Positions 48,963 through 59,208 of a DNA stretch of 64,000 bases are shown in pieces. A program made the translations under genes and the position numbers. Position 1 is the stretch's first letter. Each line of letters opens with the position of its first letter. The notes beneath the pieces are model-generated. The model searched no databases. It saw only the letters and a list, made by a program, of their open reading frames with translations, and was not told where the DNA came from. Origin of the DNA: Frateuria aurantia DSM 6220 (GTDB lineage Bacteria; Pseudomonadota; Gammaproteobacteria; Xanthomonadales; Rhodanobacteraceae); assembly GCF_000242255.2 (NCBI RefSeq), contig NC_017033.1, forward strand, positions 2,615,110 to 2,679,109, given 5' to 3'.

Positions 48963-51047
48963 CTATCTGACCTGCAGCCATTCCTCGGACGGTATCGGCT
49001 CCAGCAGCAGCCCCAGTCCCTGCAAGCTGACCGGGAGGCCCGAAAACGGCCCCTGCACCGCATCGCAGCCCAGGGCACGCAACAGATTCAGCTGCACCAC
49101 ATTCTCGACGCCCTCGGCCACCACCGTCATCTTCAACGAATGGGCCAGGGTAATGATCGCCTCTGCCACGACGGCCCCTTGCCGCATATCCGCCGCCAGC
49201 TCCTTGACCAGCAGACCGTCGATCTTCAACTGGCTGGCCCCCAGCCTGGGCAGAAAGGCCAGACTGGAGCGGCCGATGCCGAAGCCGCTGATCGCGATCT
49301 GGAAACCGGCCCGCTGCAGATCCTGGACCCGCTGCACACTGCGCACCGGATCCTCCATCATCAAGGACTCGGAGACTTCGAAAACCACGGACTCGGGCTG
49401 AACCTGCTCGGCCTCCAGGATCTCCAGGGCGCGCTCGAGCAACTGCGGATGCAGCCATTGCGCGGGAGTCAGGGGCACGCTCACTTTGACCATGGCTACG
49501 CCTGCCTCGGCCAAGGCATGCAATTCACGGCAGGTCTTGCGCAACAACCAGTCACCCAATTCATTGCCCTGCCCTGCCCGTTCCGCCATCGGCAGCCACT
49601 CTTCGGAACTGATCCGACCCAGCACCGAGTCCGCATATTGCGGTATGGCCACTGCCCCGAGCACCCGTGCGCCCAGCACGTCGAACTGGGGGTAGAAGGT
49701 CAATTCCAGCTGGTCCCCGGCCAGCGCCTGCATCACGCCCGAGCGTATCCGCTCCAGGCGACGCTCCGAATCCTCCATCCCGGGCTCGAAAAAGCGGTAC
49801 TGTCCGCGCCCGCTGCGCTTGGCAACATACATGGCCGCATCGGCTTTGCGAATCAGGGTATCGGCATCGTGGCCATCGCCCGGAAACATCGCGATCCCGG
49901 TGCTTGGCATCACATTGCAGCCCAGCCCGTCCAGTCCTCCCGCCGCGCGGATGGGCTCCAGCAGGGATTCCACCCAGGCCACCACCACCTCGGCACCTTC
50001 CAGATCTTCCAGCAGCAGCACGAATTCGTCGCCGCCGATCCTGGCCACGGTCCCCGTCTCCGGCAGCAACGCCTTCAGACGGGCGGCAAAGGTCCGCAGC
50101 AACTGATCCCCTGCGGCATGACCCGCCGAATCATTGACCGCCTTGAAGCCATCCAGATCGAAAAACAGCACCGCCAGCAGACGATCAGCCGCAGCCGCCT
50201 CGACAATGGCCAGCTCCATCCGCTCCAGCAGCACTCCGCGATGAGGCAACTGGGTCAGCAGATCCAGCTTGCCGGCCTGTCCGATCTGATGATTGAGCTT
50301 GGACAAGGCTCCCGCCAGCGCCTGATGCCGCACCTCGAAACGCGAGGTCAACAAGGCGACCACCGACATCGCCACCACGACCAGCGAGACCAGCCCCCCC
50401 AGCCAGGAAGCATGAATGCCGTGCGCCGAACCGCATATGCTGCCCACCGGGAATGTGGCTGCATACATGCCCACATAATGCATGCCGGCAATGCCGATGG
50501 CCATGCACACGGCCGCCAGCAAACGCTTGCGGACAAGGTTCACGACTTCAGAGCGACACAGTGCGCGGGCCAACGACAAGGCCGCGAGCGAAGCCACGAA
50601 TGCGATCAGCAGCGAAAGCAGGACCAGGCCGGTGTGATACTGAATCGCCGGATGCATCTCCATCGCCGCCATGCCGCTGTAATGCATGCCGGCCACACCT
50701 CCAGCCATCAGGATCGCGCTGCCGACCAGACTCAGACGCCCCAGATCCGGCGCCACGGCAACGCGCAAGGCAAAAAAAGAAACCAGGATCGCGATCAGCA
50801 GGGACAGCGCCGTAATCAGCGGGTCATATCCCATGGGAATCGGCAGGACAAAAGCCAGCATGCCGATGAAATGCATCGACCACACGCCGCAACCCATGGT
50901 GACCGCGCCTCCCGCCAGCCAGCGCCTGCGACTGCGCAAACCCGACAGCAAGGCGATCCGACCGGAAAAATCGAGCGCGGTATACGAAGCCAATACGGCG
51001 ACCAGCAAGGAAAGCATTACCAGGTAAGGATCAAAATAGCTTGGCAT
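48963..51047 (-). CDS. MHYT sensor-GGDEF-EAL protein with degenerate EAL domain
   Basis: A 694-residue inner-membrane c-di-GMP protein. Residues about 1-230 form the seven-segment MHYT sensor (SMHFIGM, GMHYSGM, GMHYVGM), thought to bind copper and sense CO, NO or O2. The GGDEF domain (about 270-430) has LFFDLDGFKAVND and RIGGDEF, so diguanylate cyclase activity is possible. The EAL domain (about 440-690) is damaged: the signature reads AVAIPQ instead of EAL, KVSVPL replaces the N-containing strand, and ISGFGIGRSS replaces the DDFGTG loop. Phosphodiesterase activity is therefore unlikely. The ATG at 51045-51047 has a TGGA 7 bases upstream. Confidence 0.9.
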   Translation of the reverse strand: MPSYFDPYLVMLSLLVAVLASYTALDFSGRIALLSGLRSRRRWLAGGAVTMGCGVWSMHFIGMLAFVLPIPMGYDPLITALSLLIAILVSFFALRVAVAPDLGRLSLVGSAILMAGGVAGMHYSGMAAMEMHPAIQYHTGLVLLSLLIAFVASLAALSLARALCRSEVVNLVRKRLLAAVCMAIGIAGMHYVGMYAATFPVGSICGSAHGIHASWLGGLVSLVVVAMSVVALLTSRFEVRHQALAGALSKLNHQIGQAGKLDLLTQLPHRGVLLERMELAIVEAAAADRLLAVLFFDLDGFKAVNDSAGHAAGDQLLRTFAARLKALLPETGTVARIGGDEFVLLLEDLEGAEVVVAWVESLLEPIRAAGGLDGLGCNVMPSTGIAMFPGDGHDADTLIRKADAAMYVAKRSGRGQYRFFEPGMEDSERRLERIRSGVMQALAGDQLELTFYPQFDVLGARVLGAVAIPQYADSVLGRISSEEWLPMAERAGQGNELGDWLLRKTCRELHALAEAGVAMVKVSVPLTPAQWLHPQLLERALEILEAEQVQPESVVFEVSESLMMEDPVRSVQRVQDLQRAGFQIAISGFGIGRSSLAFLPRLGASQLKIDGLLVKELAADMRQGAVVAEAIITLAHSLKMTVVAEGVENVVQLNLLRALGCDAVQGPFSGLPVSLQGLGLLLEPIPSEEWLQVR

Positions 51048-52333
51048 GGTCAATTCCACCCGCGATATCTCCACCAGCTCGAACAACCGGCCCGTCCCAT
51101 CTCCACTCCTCTCGACGGACTTGCCCGCTGCAACTCAATGCGAACCATTCCGGACCGCCGACCGCGGCCGCTGTCCAGGCATGTGATTGCAACCTGTCGC
51201 GGCCAAACGGGCTGGCTGGAATGCCGACTGATCATGCCACGACAATGTGTCGCACGCCACGTATAAACAGACAGTTCGCACGCTTTTCGGCGCTGGTGCC
51301 CGACATTACCGCAGCCGAGTTCATGCATCTCGTTCCGCGATGTATCCATTCCCCGATCATGCGTCGACGCTCAGCGGTTTCATGAGGCCGTACCTCCCGA
51401 GACAGCCCCCCCCCCCTTCGGCCCTAAGGCAAGGCAATTCACTGATTCTGCGTGAATCATCCAATGTATCCCCATGAAAGATCATGCCATCAGATCATCG
51501 ATCAACAGCAGCCATCTTTCGTTATTTTTCAAAACGAATACAAGTCAAAAACATCATTCAAGCCTGGAAATAAACAATCAAGCATGAAACAAGACATTTT
51601 CAAAATATTATCCGCATCACTCCCAAAGAGGCTTGATGAACGTAAATACTTGCATTTACGCCATGGCAGCGGCACCAAAGACACAAGTTTCCACGCTGGA
51701 TCAGGTCAGGAGGCAACATGCCCGCCGATTATCAAAAGCGCATCCCTCCATCACCATTGGCACGACGCCGATTTCTGCCCATTCCCGTGGCTGGATGATG
51801 GGCATCGCCTTCCGATGCAAAAACCGCCCGCAATCCCGTTCTGACCATGGTTGCACCTGCAGCGTGCACATGCTTCATGCAAACCATTGATTCAATGATG
51901 TCGGTCGCGATGTCTGGTGAGTTTTTCCTTGGCTTTCTGAAGGAGCGCTGGCAGCAGCGGGGCAACCATCTTCGATTTGGGCACGGCCGTGCCTTTCGAT
52001 GCTTGCCGACGATTGAGCACACCTCAACCGAAGCCAGCCTGCATCGCCTTTATGCCGCCACCGGATACCCATCAAAGATGGCCATCTCATCCAGCCGCTG
52101 TCCGTATCGACGGTGATGGAAACCCACGAAGGCGAACTCAATATCTTGTGCACATTCCCCATGGCCCAGCTGTGGGCCATGGGGACACCCCCTGGGCCTG
52201 GGCGCGGCGCCGTCTGCTGATCGGATGCCAGCAAGAGACCTAGACGGCAGGCCGACTGGATCTGGCGGATCTGAGTCCGGAGTGATCCCTTGCCCACCTC
52301 GCAAGGCATGCCTCGCTTCGAGACCGCGCAACG
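51048..52333. other. Long intergenic region between MHYT gene and tRNA-Ser
   Basis: About 1.29 kb with no supportable gene. It contains an 11-C tract (51406-51416), an AT-rich stretch (about 51440-51640), an inverted repeat CGTAAAT-N6-ATTTACG (51641-51660) and a strong hairpin (52157-52184). The frames here have no recognisable content on either strand. It lies on the 3' side of tRNA-Ser and may be the residue of an integrated element. Confidence 0.45.
52157..52184. repeat. 12-bp perfect hairpin
   Basis: CCCCATGGCCCA-GCTG-TGGGCCATGGGG, without a T run on either strand; function unknown. Confidence 0.7.
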
Positions 52334-52370
52334 AAAAACGCCCGACGATCCGGAGATCATCAGGCGTTTT
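52334..52370 (-). terminator. Terminator of tRNA-Ser
   Basis: Read on the minus strand, a long stem (AACGCC plus TGATGATC-type pairing, arms about 52337-52350 and 52354-52368) ends in five T, 13 bases beyond the tRNA 3' end. Confidence 0.85.
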
Positions 52371-52382
52371 CGGCTTTCTCAG

Positions 52383-52473
<91 letters not shown>

Positions 52474-52606
52474 GTGATCGACCCTGCAAATCTCTTTGCG
52501 GGAGCCGTGCATCATACGTGCAGAAATCGAACTTGGCAACTGTTGATGTTTGGACAATGTTCCGGGCTTGCGGCATGCTGGAGCTTCCAGCGACGTAGCA
52601 GGCATC

Positions 52607-53305
52607 ATGATCGAATTTGGCCACGCAACCCATGCCGGTTTACGGCGGGTCCGCAATGAAGATACTTATTATGCCGATGCCGGCAGCGGCCTGTTTCTGG
52701 TCGCCGACGGCATGGGCGGACGGCATCGCGGCGAGGCGGCATCGGCCATGGCGCGCGAAGTGGTGGTGGACCTGCTGCAGCGGAACCAGGAGCTGGGCGA
52801 GGCCATCCGTTGCGCGCATCGCCGGCTGCACGAGTGGAGCCTGTCCTGTCGCGACGGGCTGCCGCGTGGTGCATCGCTGGCCGCCCTGCAGGTACGTGAC
52901 GAAGGCTATGAACTGGCCTGGGTCGGCGACAGCCGCATCTATCTGTGGCGAGGCGGTCAACTGATCCGCATCAGCCAGACCGCCACAGCGCCCGATACCC
53001 GACCGACAGGGCGCAACAGTCCGCGTCAGCCCCCCGCCACGGCTTCCACTCCAGCCACCCATGCGCTGGGCGTCACCGGGCTGCAGGAATTGCATATCGG
53101 CTCGGCCTCGGGACGTACCCAGCGAGGTGACAGCTTCCTGCTTTGCACCGACGGGCTGACCGAGGAGGTCAGCGAGGCCCAGCTCGGCCATGTGCTGCGC
53201 CGGCATGATCTGGCGGCGCAGGAATGCGTCGAACATCTGCTGCTGCAAGCGCTCGAGCATGGAGGCCATGACAACATCACGGCCGTACTGACCCGCTTCA
53301 GCTGA
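52607..53305 (+). CDS. PP2C-family serine/threonine phosphatase
   Basis: A 232-residue metal-dependent protein phosphatase. Conserved motifs are VRNEDTYY, LVADGMGG (metal Asp), LAWVGDSRIYLW, LLCTDGLTEEV and GGHDNITAVL. Between the core strands a Pro/Thr-rich insert of about 30 residues (near 130-160) replaces the usual flap region. Typical partners are eukaryotic-like kinases, but none is adjacent. The ATG at 52607 is chosen because MIEFGHATHAG is the family start. Confidence 0.9.
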   Translation: MIEFGHATHAGLRRVRNEDTYYADAGSGLFLVADGMGGRHRGEAASAMAREVVVDLLQRNQELGEAIRCAHRRLHEWSLSCRDGLPRGASLAALQVRDEGYELAWVGDSRIYLWRGGQLIRISQTATAPDTRPTGRNSPRQPPATASTPATHALGVTGLQELHIGSASGRTQRGDSFLLCTDGLTEEVSEAQLGHVLRRHDLAAQECVEHLLLQALEHGGHDNITAVLTRFS

Positions 53306-53326
53306 GCCCCGCTCAGCCTCGCGGGT

Positions 53327-54037
53327 TCAATCCTGCCATCGTCGCCACAGACTTTCGCCCCCTGCCGACTTGTCCAGAGCCGTCAACCGGGCCTCATGCC
53401 GGGCCAGCTCGGCCTCACTGGCCCGCAGTATCCGTGGCCGCCGGCTCAGGTTGATGGGTTTGGCGACCTCATGGTCAGCACCGCCCTGCTCGCCTTCGAA
53501 GCCCAGATCCAGGGCTACCTGCCCCGAGGTCATCGCCAGATAGACATCAGCCAGCAACTGGGCGTCGATCAGGCCCCCGTGCAGATCACGGCGTGAATTG
53601 TCCACGCCCAGGCGTTTGCAGAGCGCGTCCAGGCTGTTGCGCTGTCCCGGATATCGGGTTCGCGCCATGGCCAGGGTATCGAGCACCGGACAATAGTCGC
53701 TGATCTGGCCCCATTGGGTGCCGGCACGGGCCAGCTCGGCATTGAGGAAGCCCACGTCGAAGCTGGCGTTGTGGATGATCAGCTCGGAACCGCGGACAAA
53801 CGCCAGAAACGGCTCGATGACTTCCGGGAAGCGAGGCTTGTCGAGCAGGAATTCATCTTCGATGCCGGTGACCTGGCGGGCCCCCTCATCAATCGCCCGA
53901 TCCGGATTGAGATAGGTCTGGAACGTCTTGCCGGTAGGCCGCCGCTCGATCATCTCGACACAGGCGATTTCGATCAGACGGTGTCCTTGACGGACTTCCA
54001 GACCGGTGGTCTCGGTATCCAGCACGACCTGTCTCAT
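53327..54037 (-). CDS. dnaQ: DNA polymerase III epsilon subunit (proofreading exonuclease)
   Basis: A 236-residue DEDDh 3'-5' exonuclease of the replicative polymerase. Catalytic residues lie in [10 protein letters not shown] (Asp, Glu), [13 protein letters not shown] (Asp) and [14 protein letters not shown] (His, Asp). The C-terminal tail would bind the alpha subunit. Its start overlaps the rnhA stop by 4 bp (ATGA), so the two are translationally coupled. Confidence 0.96.
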   Translation of the reverse strand: MRQVVLDTETTGLEVRQGHRLIEIACVEMIERRPTGKTFQTYLNPDRAIDEGARQVTGIEDEFLLDKPRFPEVIEPFLAFVRGSELIIHNASFDVGFLNAELARAGTQWGQISDYCPVLDTLAMARTRYPGQRNSLDALCKRLGVDNSRRDLHGGLIDAQLLADVYLAMTSGQVALDLGFEGEQGGADHEVAKPINLSRRPRILRASEAELARHEARLTALDKSAGGESLWRRWQD

Positions 54038-54483
54038 GCCTTCGCCCCTTCCTTGAACCGGATCGCCTGTTCGCGTGCAGCGTCATCCACCAGTTCGTTT
54101 TCGGCATGCCCGGCATGCCCCTTGACCCATTCCCAGCGAATCTGATGCCGACCCGCCGCAGCATCCAGCCGCTCCCAGAGATCCTGGTTCTTGACCGGTT
54201 TGCGATCCGCCGTTTTCCAGCCGTTGGCGCGCCAACGCGGCACCCACTGCTCAATGCCCTGCATCACATATTTCGAATCCGTCACCAGCCGGACCTGGCA
54301 GGCACGATTCAGCGCTTCGAGCGCGGCAATCGCGCCCATCAGTTCCATCCGGTTGTTGGTGGTATCGGCCTCACCGCCGGCAAGCAGGCGCTGCTTGCCC
54401 TGGCTGCGCAGCAAGGCAGCCCAGCCGCCGGGTCCGGGATTGCCCAGACAGGCACCATCGGTAAATGCTTCAACTTCAGTCAT
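54034..54483 (-). CDS. rnhA: Ribonuclease HI
   Basis: A 149-residue RNase H that cuts RNA in RNA-DNA hybrids (R-loops, primers). The four acidic catalytic residues are visible in [34 protein letters not shown] and [10 protein letters not shown]. It lies between the yafS-type methyltransferase gene and dnaQ, as in E. coli. Confidence 0.97.
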   Translation of the reverse strand: MTEVEAFTDGACLGNPGPGGWAALLRSQGKQRLLAGGEADTTNNRMELMGAIAALEALNRACQVRLVTDSKYVMQGIEQWVPRWRANGWKTADRKPVKNQDLWERLDAAAGRHQIRWEWVKGHAGHAENELVDDAAREQAIRFKEGAKA

Positions 54484-54498
54484 GAAACCGCTTATGCA

Positions 54499-55290
54499 TC
54501 AGGAGGGGGGAAGGGTCCGGCCCGAGACACCGCCAGGGGCATCGCGCCGAATCTCTGCTGGCAGAAGTTTACACGCGCCCATGCCCCGATTGAGTACCGC
54601 GACATCAGGCACCTCATGCAACGTGCTGGTCTGGACGGCGGCCAAGCGGCCGCCCTCGGCTCGTCGACTGGCGGCCAGCCGGGTCACGAATGGCAGAATC
54701 TGGGCCCGCTCCTTGCGCGCCACCAGCACATACACACCACCCAGGCGGTTGCGCCGCTGCTGGTCGCCACGCGCCCTGGGCCAGCAACTGCCTTGCCGCC
54801 AGTGGTCGGACACCGGCATGCCGGAGAGCCTCAAAGCGAGGCGCAACAACCAGGGGGCCTGCAAACGACCGCCCTCGCCCAGCCCGTACCGGCTCCATGC
54901 GGCCCAGCCACTGACCGGATGCAGGCCACTGACCACCAAGGTTCCCCCCGGTGCCAGCAGGCGTATCACCGTCGCCAGCAGCTGTGCCGGATGAGAGCTG
55001 CGATCCAGAGCATGCTTGAGCCAGACCAGATCCAGGCTTTCATCGGCAAATGGCAACGGCGCGGCCGCATCCAGGCTCAAGTCACCGCGGCAACCGTCCC
55101 GGTCCAGATGCAGACAGACCCAGTGCGGCAGCAGCGGCAACGACGGTGGCGGATCAGCCTCGAAAGCACCCAGCTGCAAGGCATGACTGCCGGCGCAGGA
55201 TCGCAGGCCCGCCGACACCACGCCCCGTTCGGCCACGGCCAGTCGCTCCATGAGTGGATGCCGGTAGAGATCTTGCTGCCGATTCAACAT
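54499..55290 (-). CDS. SAM-dependent methyltransferase, YafS-like
   Basis: A 263-residue class I methyltransferase-fold protein. The visible core is the SAM-binding second half: LPFADESLDLVWLKHALDRS and QLLATVIRLLAPGGTLVVSG. The glycine-rich first motif is weak (RSCAGSHALQLG), as in YafS. The E. coli order gloB / yafS-rnhA-dnaQ is preserved, supporting the name. The substrate is unknown. Start at the ATG 55288-55290 with AGGA 5 bases upstream; ATG 55302 is an alternative. Confidence 0.8.
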   Translation of the reverse strand: MLNRQQDLYRHPLMERLAVAERGVVSAGLRSCAGSHALQLGAFEADPPPSLPLLPHWVCLHLDRDGCRGDLSLDAAAPLPFADESLDLVWLKHALDRSSHPAQLLATVIRLLAPGGTLVVSGLHPVSGWAAWSRYGLGEGGRLQAPWLLRLALRLSGMPVSDHWRQGSCWPRARGDQQRRNRLGGVYVLVARKERAQILPFVTRLAASRRAEGGRLAAVQTSTLHEVPDVAVLNRGMGACKLLPAEIRRDAPGGVSGRTLPPS

Positions 55291-55481
55291 CACCGTCCTC
55301 ATGTCAGCCTGAATGCCAGTGCCATGCTGCGAGACGCAAATCACCGAAACTGAAGCCGGCCCCGCTGTCCCGGCCGGGATTAACGCCTATCTAACGAGTC
55401 CGGGGAAATCGGCCGATATAGTTGGCTGCTGACATCTACGCGTTCAACCGCACACCTCGGCCATTTGAAGGAGCTCGTCCG

Positions 55482-56246
55482 GTGCAGCTTACCGCCATTC
55501 CATCGCTGACTGACAACTATATCTGGCTGCTGTCAGATGCACAGGGCCAGGCCGTGGTCGTTGATCCGGGCGAGTCCGCGCCAGTGGAGCGGCATCTGCA
55601 GGCACATGGTCTGAGCCTGCGCGCGATTCTGCTGACCCACCACCACGACGACCACATCAAGGGGGCGGCGGCACTGCAGATGAACCACCACTCCGCCGTC
55701 TATGCGCCGCATGATCCGCGCATCGACCTGATCGGCCATCGCGTCAGCGATGGTGATCTGATCAGCCTGGAGTCACCGGCTCTGACCCTGCGGGTGATGG
55801 GCGTGCCTGGACACACCCTCAGCCATATCGCCTACTGCGGCGATGGCAAACTGTTCTGTGGCGACACCTTGTTCAGTCTGGGCTGCGGCCGTCTGTTCGA
55901 GGGACAGCCGGAACAGATGCTGGCCTCGCTGGATCGCTTTGCCGAACTGCCCGCTGACACGCTGGTCTGCGCGGCGCACGAATATACCGCCGCCAACGGT
56001 CGGTTCGCCTTGAGTGTCGATCCGGCCAATCCTGCCCTGCAGCAACGGGTCCGGGACGTTGATCTGTTGCGCGCAGAACATCTGCCCAGCCTGCCGGTGA
56101 GCCTGGCCAGCGAACGTCAGACCAATCCGTTTCTGCGAGTCGATGATCCGGCGGTGATCGACTGGTGCCGGCACCACGGTGCCGCCGAGTCCAGGGTGTC
56201 GCGTTTTGCCGCCTTGCGCCAGGCCAAGGATCATTTCACGGCATGA
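55482..56246 (+). CDS. gloB: Hydroxyacylglutathione hydrolase (glyoxalase II, GTG start)
   Basis: Second enzyme of methylglyoxal detoxification; hydrolyses S-D-lactoylglutathione. The 254-residue metallo-beta-lactamase-fold protein has TDNYIWLL near the start, the metal motif THHHDDH, GHTLSH, FCGDTLFSLGCGRLFEG and the C-terminal glutathione-binding helical domain (NPFLRVDDPAVI). The GTG at 55482 has AAGGAG 8 bases upstream and gives the standard length; the longer frame from 55422 is rejected. Its stop overlaps mltD (ATGA). Confidence 0.96.
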   Translation: MQLTAIPSLTDNYIWLLSDAQGQAVVVDPGESAPVERHLQAHGLSLRAILLTHHHDDHIKGAAALQMNHHSAVYAPHDPRIDLIGHRVSDGDLISLESPALTLRVMGVPGHTLSHIAYCGDGKLFCGDTLFSLGCGRLFEGQPEQMLASLDRFAELPADTLVCAAHEYTAANGRFALSVDPANPALQQRVRDVDLLRAEHLPSLPVSLASERQTNPFLRVDDPAVIDWCRHHGAAESRVSRFAALRQAKDHFTA

Positions 56247-57478
56247 AATCATCTCTGCCTCAGAGCGCAGGCATTGCGCTGCTGGGACTTTGGCTGAGCG
56301 CCTGCACACCGACCGCCACGACACACCCATCCCGCCCGGACCAGCCTCCCGCCGAATCCGCGGCCCGACCCGCATTGATGGAGCCGCCCGGTACTCTGGC
56401 CCCCGTCAAGGTAACCGCCGACCGGATTCCCGAGCCGGTAGCGACCGACCTTTGGCAGGATTTGCGCAACAGCTTCGTGATGGATGACTGCGGTGGCGAG
56501 CAGCGGCAGGACGTCGATCACTGGGCCCATCTGTTTACTGAAAGTCCGAACCGCTTCGAAGCCAATCTGCGACGTGCCCTTCCCAGTCTGCGCTATATCC
56601 AGCAGATTGCCAGCCAGCGCGGCATGCCTGGTGAATTCGTGCTGCTGCCCTGGGTGGAAAGTCATTATCTGCCCGTGTTCAGCCGCCGCAACCGACCGGT
56701 CGGCATGTGGCAGATCATGCCGGACACCGCCAGGACCATGGGTTTGCAGGTGGGACACCATTACGATGCCCGACTGGACACGGCCGCTACCACCGAGGCG
56801 ATCTTCGACCTGATCGCCGGGTATTACCAGCAGTACCATGACTGGCGACTGGCCGATTACGCCTTCAACAGCGGCACGGGCACGATCAATCGACTGCTGG
56901 CCCGGCATGGCCCTGCTTCAGCACAAGAGTCCATTCCCAGCCTGCCGGTACATCGCGGCACTCGGGAACACCTGGTCAAGCTGATGGCCATCGCCTGCGT
57001 GATACGTCACCCCGAAGCCTATGGGGTGGAACTTCCGCACCTGGCACCATCTCAGCGACTGGAGCCGGTGGTCATCCCCAAGGCCATGCCGGTGGCCGAA
57101 GCCGCGGCCAAGGCCGGACTGCCGGAAGAAACCCTGACCCAGCTAAATTCCGCCTTTCTGGACGGAACCATCGACCCCAGCCGCAGCGAGACGCTGCTGC
57201 TGCCTCGGGCCAATGTGCAACGCTGGTATGACACCGACCCGAGCATGCAGAGCTGGCCGTCGTCCGGCGCCGAAGACCATGCGGCCGAGCGCGCCGCACC
57301 AGCCTCGCCTGATACCCGACATGCGCTGCGCAAGCGCCATTGCACGGTGAAACGCGGCGACACCTTGTCGGGTATCGCCCACCGCCATCATGTCAGCACG
57401 CAGCAGCTGATCCGCTGGAACCATCTGGGCAAGCGCCCTCTGAAACCTGGCCAGATCCTCCGGCTGGAGCCACGCTGA
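56243..57478 (+). CDS. mltD: Membrane-bound lytic transglycosylase D, lipoprotein with one LysM
   Basis: A 411-residue outer-membrane murein lytic transglycosylase. The signal ends in the lipobox LSAC (Cys21). The SLT domain (about 115-250) has LLPWVESHY, with the catalytic Glu near residue 139, [16 protein letters not shown] and [14 protein letters not shown]. One LysM repeat (about 365-411; [19 protein letters not shown]) binds glycan; E. coli MltD has two. The ATG overlaps the gloB stop (ATGA), so the two are co-translated; in E. coli they are also neighbours. Confidence 0.92.
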   Translation: MKSSLPQSAGIALLGLWLSACTPTATTHPSRPDQPPAESAARPALMEPPGTLAPVKVTADRIPEPVATDLWQDLRNSFVMDDCGGEQRQDVDHWAHLFTESPNRFEANLRRALPSLRYIQQIASQRGMPGEFVLLPWVESHYLPVFSRRNRPVGMWQIMPDTARTMGLQVGHHYDARLDTAATTEAIFDLIAGYYQQYHDWRLADYAFNSGTGTINRLLARHGPASAQESIPSLPVHRGTREHLVKLMAIACVIRHPEAYGVELPHLAPSQRLEPVVIPKAMPVAEAAAKAGLPEETLTQLNSAFLDGTIDPSRSETLLLPRANVQRWYDTDPSMQSWPSSGAEDHAAERAAPASPDTRHALRKRHCTVKRGDTLSGIAHRHHVSTQQLIRWNHLGKRPLKPGQILRLEPR

Positions 57479-57612
57479 GCAAGGGCCGGCATCACCTCAT
57501 CCATACGCGCACGCACAGTAAATCCTGTCATGACAAGGGTCTGCCGCCCTCCGGGCCTGATAGAATTGGAAGGCCCGGCCACTTGGCCGACCATTCAACC
57601 TCTGGAGGAAAC

Positions 57613-58395
57613 ATGGGATTTTTGCACGGCAAGCGTGCCCTTATCGTCGGCATCGCCAGCCAGCGCTCAATCGCCTGGGGCATAGCCAATGCCATGCATC
57701 GTGAAGGTGCGCAGCTCGCGTTCACCTATCAGAACGACCGCTTGAAAGATCGCGTCGAAGAAGCCGCCAATGCCTTCGGCTCGAATATCGTGCTGCCCTG
57801 CGATGTCGCTCAGGACGAGCAGATCGATCAGCTGTACACCGACCTGGCCAAGCACTGGGACGGCTTCGACATTCTGGTCCACTCGGTCGGTTTCGCGCCT
57901 CGCGAAGCGCTGCAGGGCCAGTATCTGGACAATCTGACCCGCGAGAACTTCAATATCGCCCATGACGTGTCCAGCTACAGCCTGGCCGCTCTGGCCAAGG
58001 CCGCACGTCCGATGATGGCCAACCGCAACAGCTCGATCCTGACCTTGAGCTATCTGGGCGCCGAGCGGGCACTGGCCAACTACAATGTGATGGGCCTGGC
58101 CAAGGCCAGCCTGGAAGCCAATGTCCGTTACCTGGCCTACAACCTGGGACCGGAAGGCACCCGCGTGAACGCGATCTCCGCCGGTCCGATCAAGACCCTG
58201 GCAGCCGCCGGCATCGCCAACTTCCGCAAGATGCTGGACCACGTCGAAGAGAACACCCCGCTGCGCCGCAGCGTCACCATCGACGACGTCGGCAATGCCG
58301 CCGCCTTCCTGTGCTCGGATCTGGCCGCAGGCATTACCGGCGAGATCACCCATGTGGACGCCGGCTACAGCACCCTGGGCATGACCGGCATCTGA
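57613..58395 (+). CDS. fabI: Enoyl-[acyl-carrier-protein] reductase (NADH)
   Basis: Last step of the fatty acid elongation cycle, 260 residues. The cofactor site is [13 protein letters not shown], the active site contains the Tyr-x6-Lys pair YNVMGLAK with the preceding LSYLGAERA, and the C-terminal motif is [12 protein letters not shown]. The start is fixed at ATG 57613 with GGAGG upstream; the longer frame to 57340 overlaps mltD. It is followed by a very strong terminator. This is FabI rather than FabV, so triclosan sensitivity would be expected. Confidence 0.96.
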   Translation: MGFLHGKRALIVGIASQRSIAWGIANAMHREGAQLAFTYQNDRLKDRVEEAANAFGSNIVLPCDVAQDEQIDQLYTDLAKHWDGFDILVHSVGFAPREALQGQYLDNLTRENFNIAHDVSSYSLAALAKAARPMMANRNSSILTLSYLGAERALANYNVMGLAKASLEANVRYLAYNLGPEGTRVNAISAGPIKTLAAAGIANFRKMLDHVEENTPLRRSVTIDDVGNAAAFLCSDLAAGITGEITHVDAGYSTLGMTGI

Positions 58396-58429
58396 TCGCC
58401 GTCAGCCATTTGCCCTTGCCGGGCCTCTG

Positions 58430-58467
58430 AAAACAGACGGACCGCCTTGGCGGTCCGTCTGTTTTTT
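58430..58467 (+). terminator. Strong Rho-independent terminator after fabI
   Basis: A perfect 16-bp stem (58431-58446 and 58449-58464) with a two-base loop and six T (58462-58467). The A-rich left flank may allow termination in both directions, serving the convergent flavodoxin gene too. Confidence 0.95.
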
Positions 58468-58538
58468 GTCAGCCTGACGGAACACCCTCGTCACTCCGTG
58501 ATGACCAGTCATGTCTGTCAGCAGGCCGACAGCCCGGA

Positions 58539-59093
58539 TCAACCGTGCAGACGCCCGGCCACTTCGGCCACGCGCACCGCATAGCTCTTGACCGTCTCCA
58601 GATCACCGGAGGCAATCTCTTCCACACTGGCGTCTGCCGGCGACTGCACCAGGGCACCGACCGAGCCGCCCAGATTGTTGATATCGGCGCGGGTCGCGGC
58701 CTTGGTATTGGCCGGCGCCAGCCCCAGGCTGACCCAGATGCCGCCATGCTGCGAAGCCAGGGTCTGCAGGGCGATCAAGGTGACCTGCTTGTCACCATTC
58801 AGGCTGGCACTGTTGGTGAAACCGCCGAAGACCTTGTCCTGCCAGGCACGCGCGAACCACTTCTTGGAACTGGCATCGGCGAACTTCTTGAACTGCCACG
58901 GCGGTGCGGCCATATAAGTCGGGGTGCCGAAGATGATGGCCTGAGCCTCATCCAGCTGGGCCCAGCCGGCCTCGCTGACATGGCCCTCGGCATCGATCTC
59001 GACCAGTTCCGCCCGGGCCGCCTGAGCCGCCACCTCGGCGATGCGCTTGGTATGCCCATAACCCGAAAAATATACGATCACTGTCTTTGCCAC
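58539..59093 (-). CDS. Flavodoxin-family NAD(P)H:quinone reductase-like protein
   Basis: A 184-residue FMN protein. The phosphate loop region VIVYFSGYGHTKRIAEVA, FGTPTYMAAPPWQFKKFAD and GGFTNSASLNGDKQVTL are WrbA/flavodoxin-fold signatures. It probably reduces quinones or nitro/azo compounds with NAD(P)H. It is divergent from an HxlR regulator, the usual arrangement for electrophile- or redox-induced flavoproteins, with a palindrome between them. Confidence 0.88.
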   Translation of the reverse strand: MAKTVIVYFSGYGHTKRIAEVAAQAARAELVEIDAEGHVSEAGWAQLDEAQAIIFGTPTYMAAPPWQFKKFADASSKKWFARAWQDKVFGGFTNSASLNGDKQVTLIALQTLASQHGGIWVSLGLAPANTKAATRADINNLGGSVGALVQSPADASVEEIASGDLETVKSYAVRVAEVAGRLHG

Positions 59094-59173
59094 GCTGAAC
59101 TCCTCTGCCGGAATGGCGAATATCGAATCAACCTGGTTCGGATGGTATATTTAGGAAACCTGCACAACAAGAA

Positions 59174-59189
59174 GTTACCTCAAGGTAAC
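59174..59189. promoter_or_regulatory. Putative HxlR operator
   Basis: GTTACC-TCAA-GGTAAC, a perfect 6-bp palindrome with a 4-bp centre, 20 bp before the HxlR start and 81 bp before the flavodoxin start. Such symmetrical sites are bound by HxlR dimers; assignment is by position. Confidence 0.65.
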
Positions 59190-59208
59190 CACCCCTGGAG
59201 CTCACCTC

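Noticed and set aside
49140-51266. 708-codon open frame opposite the MHYT-GGDEF-EAL gene
   Set aside because: Antisense shadow; Gln/His/Arg-rich, no domain.
51452-51890. Two overlapping frames (130 and 85 codons) in the AT-rich stretch, one with a passable SD
   Set aside because: No resemblance to any family and composition unlike coding sequence of this genome; left as intergenic.
52157-52184. 12-bp hairpin considered as a terminator
   Set aside because: No T run on either strand and no gene ends beside it.
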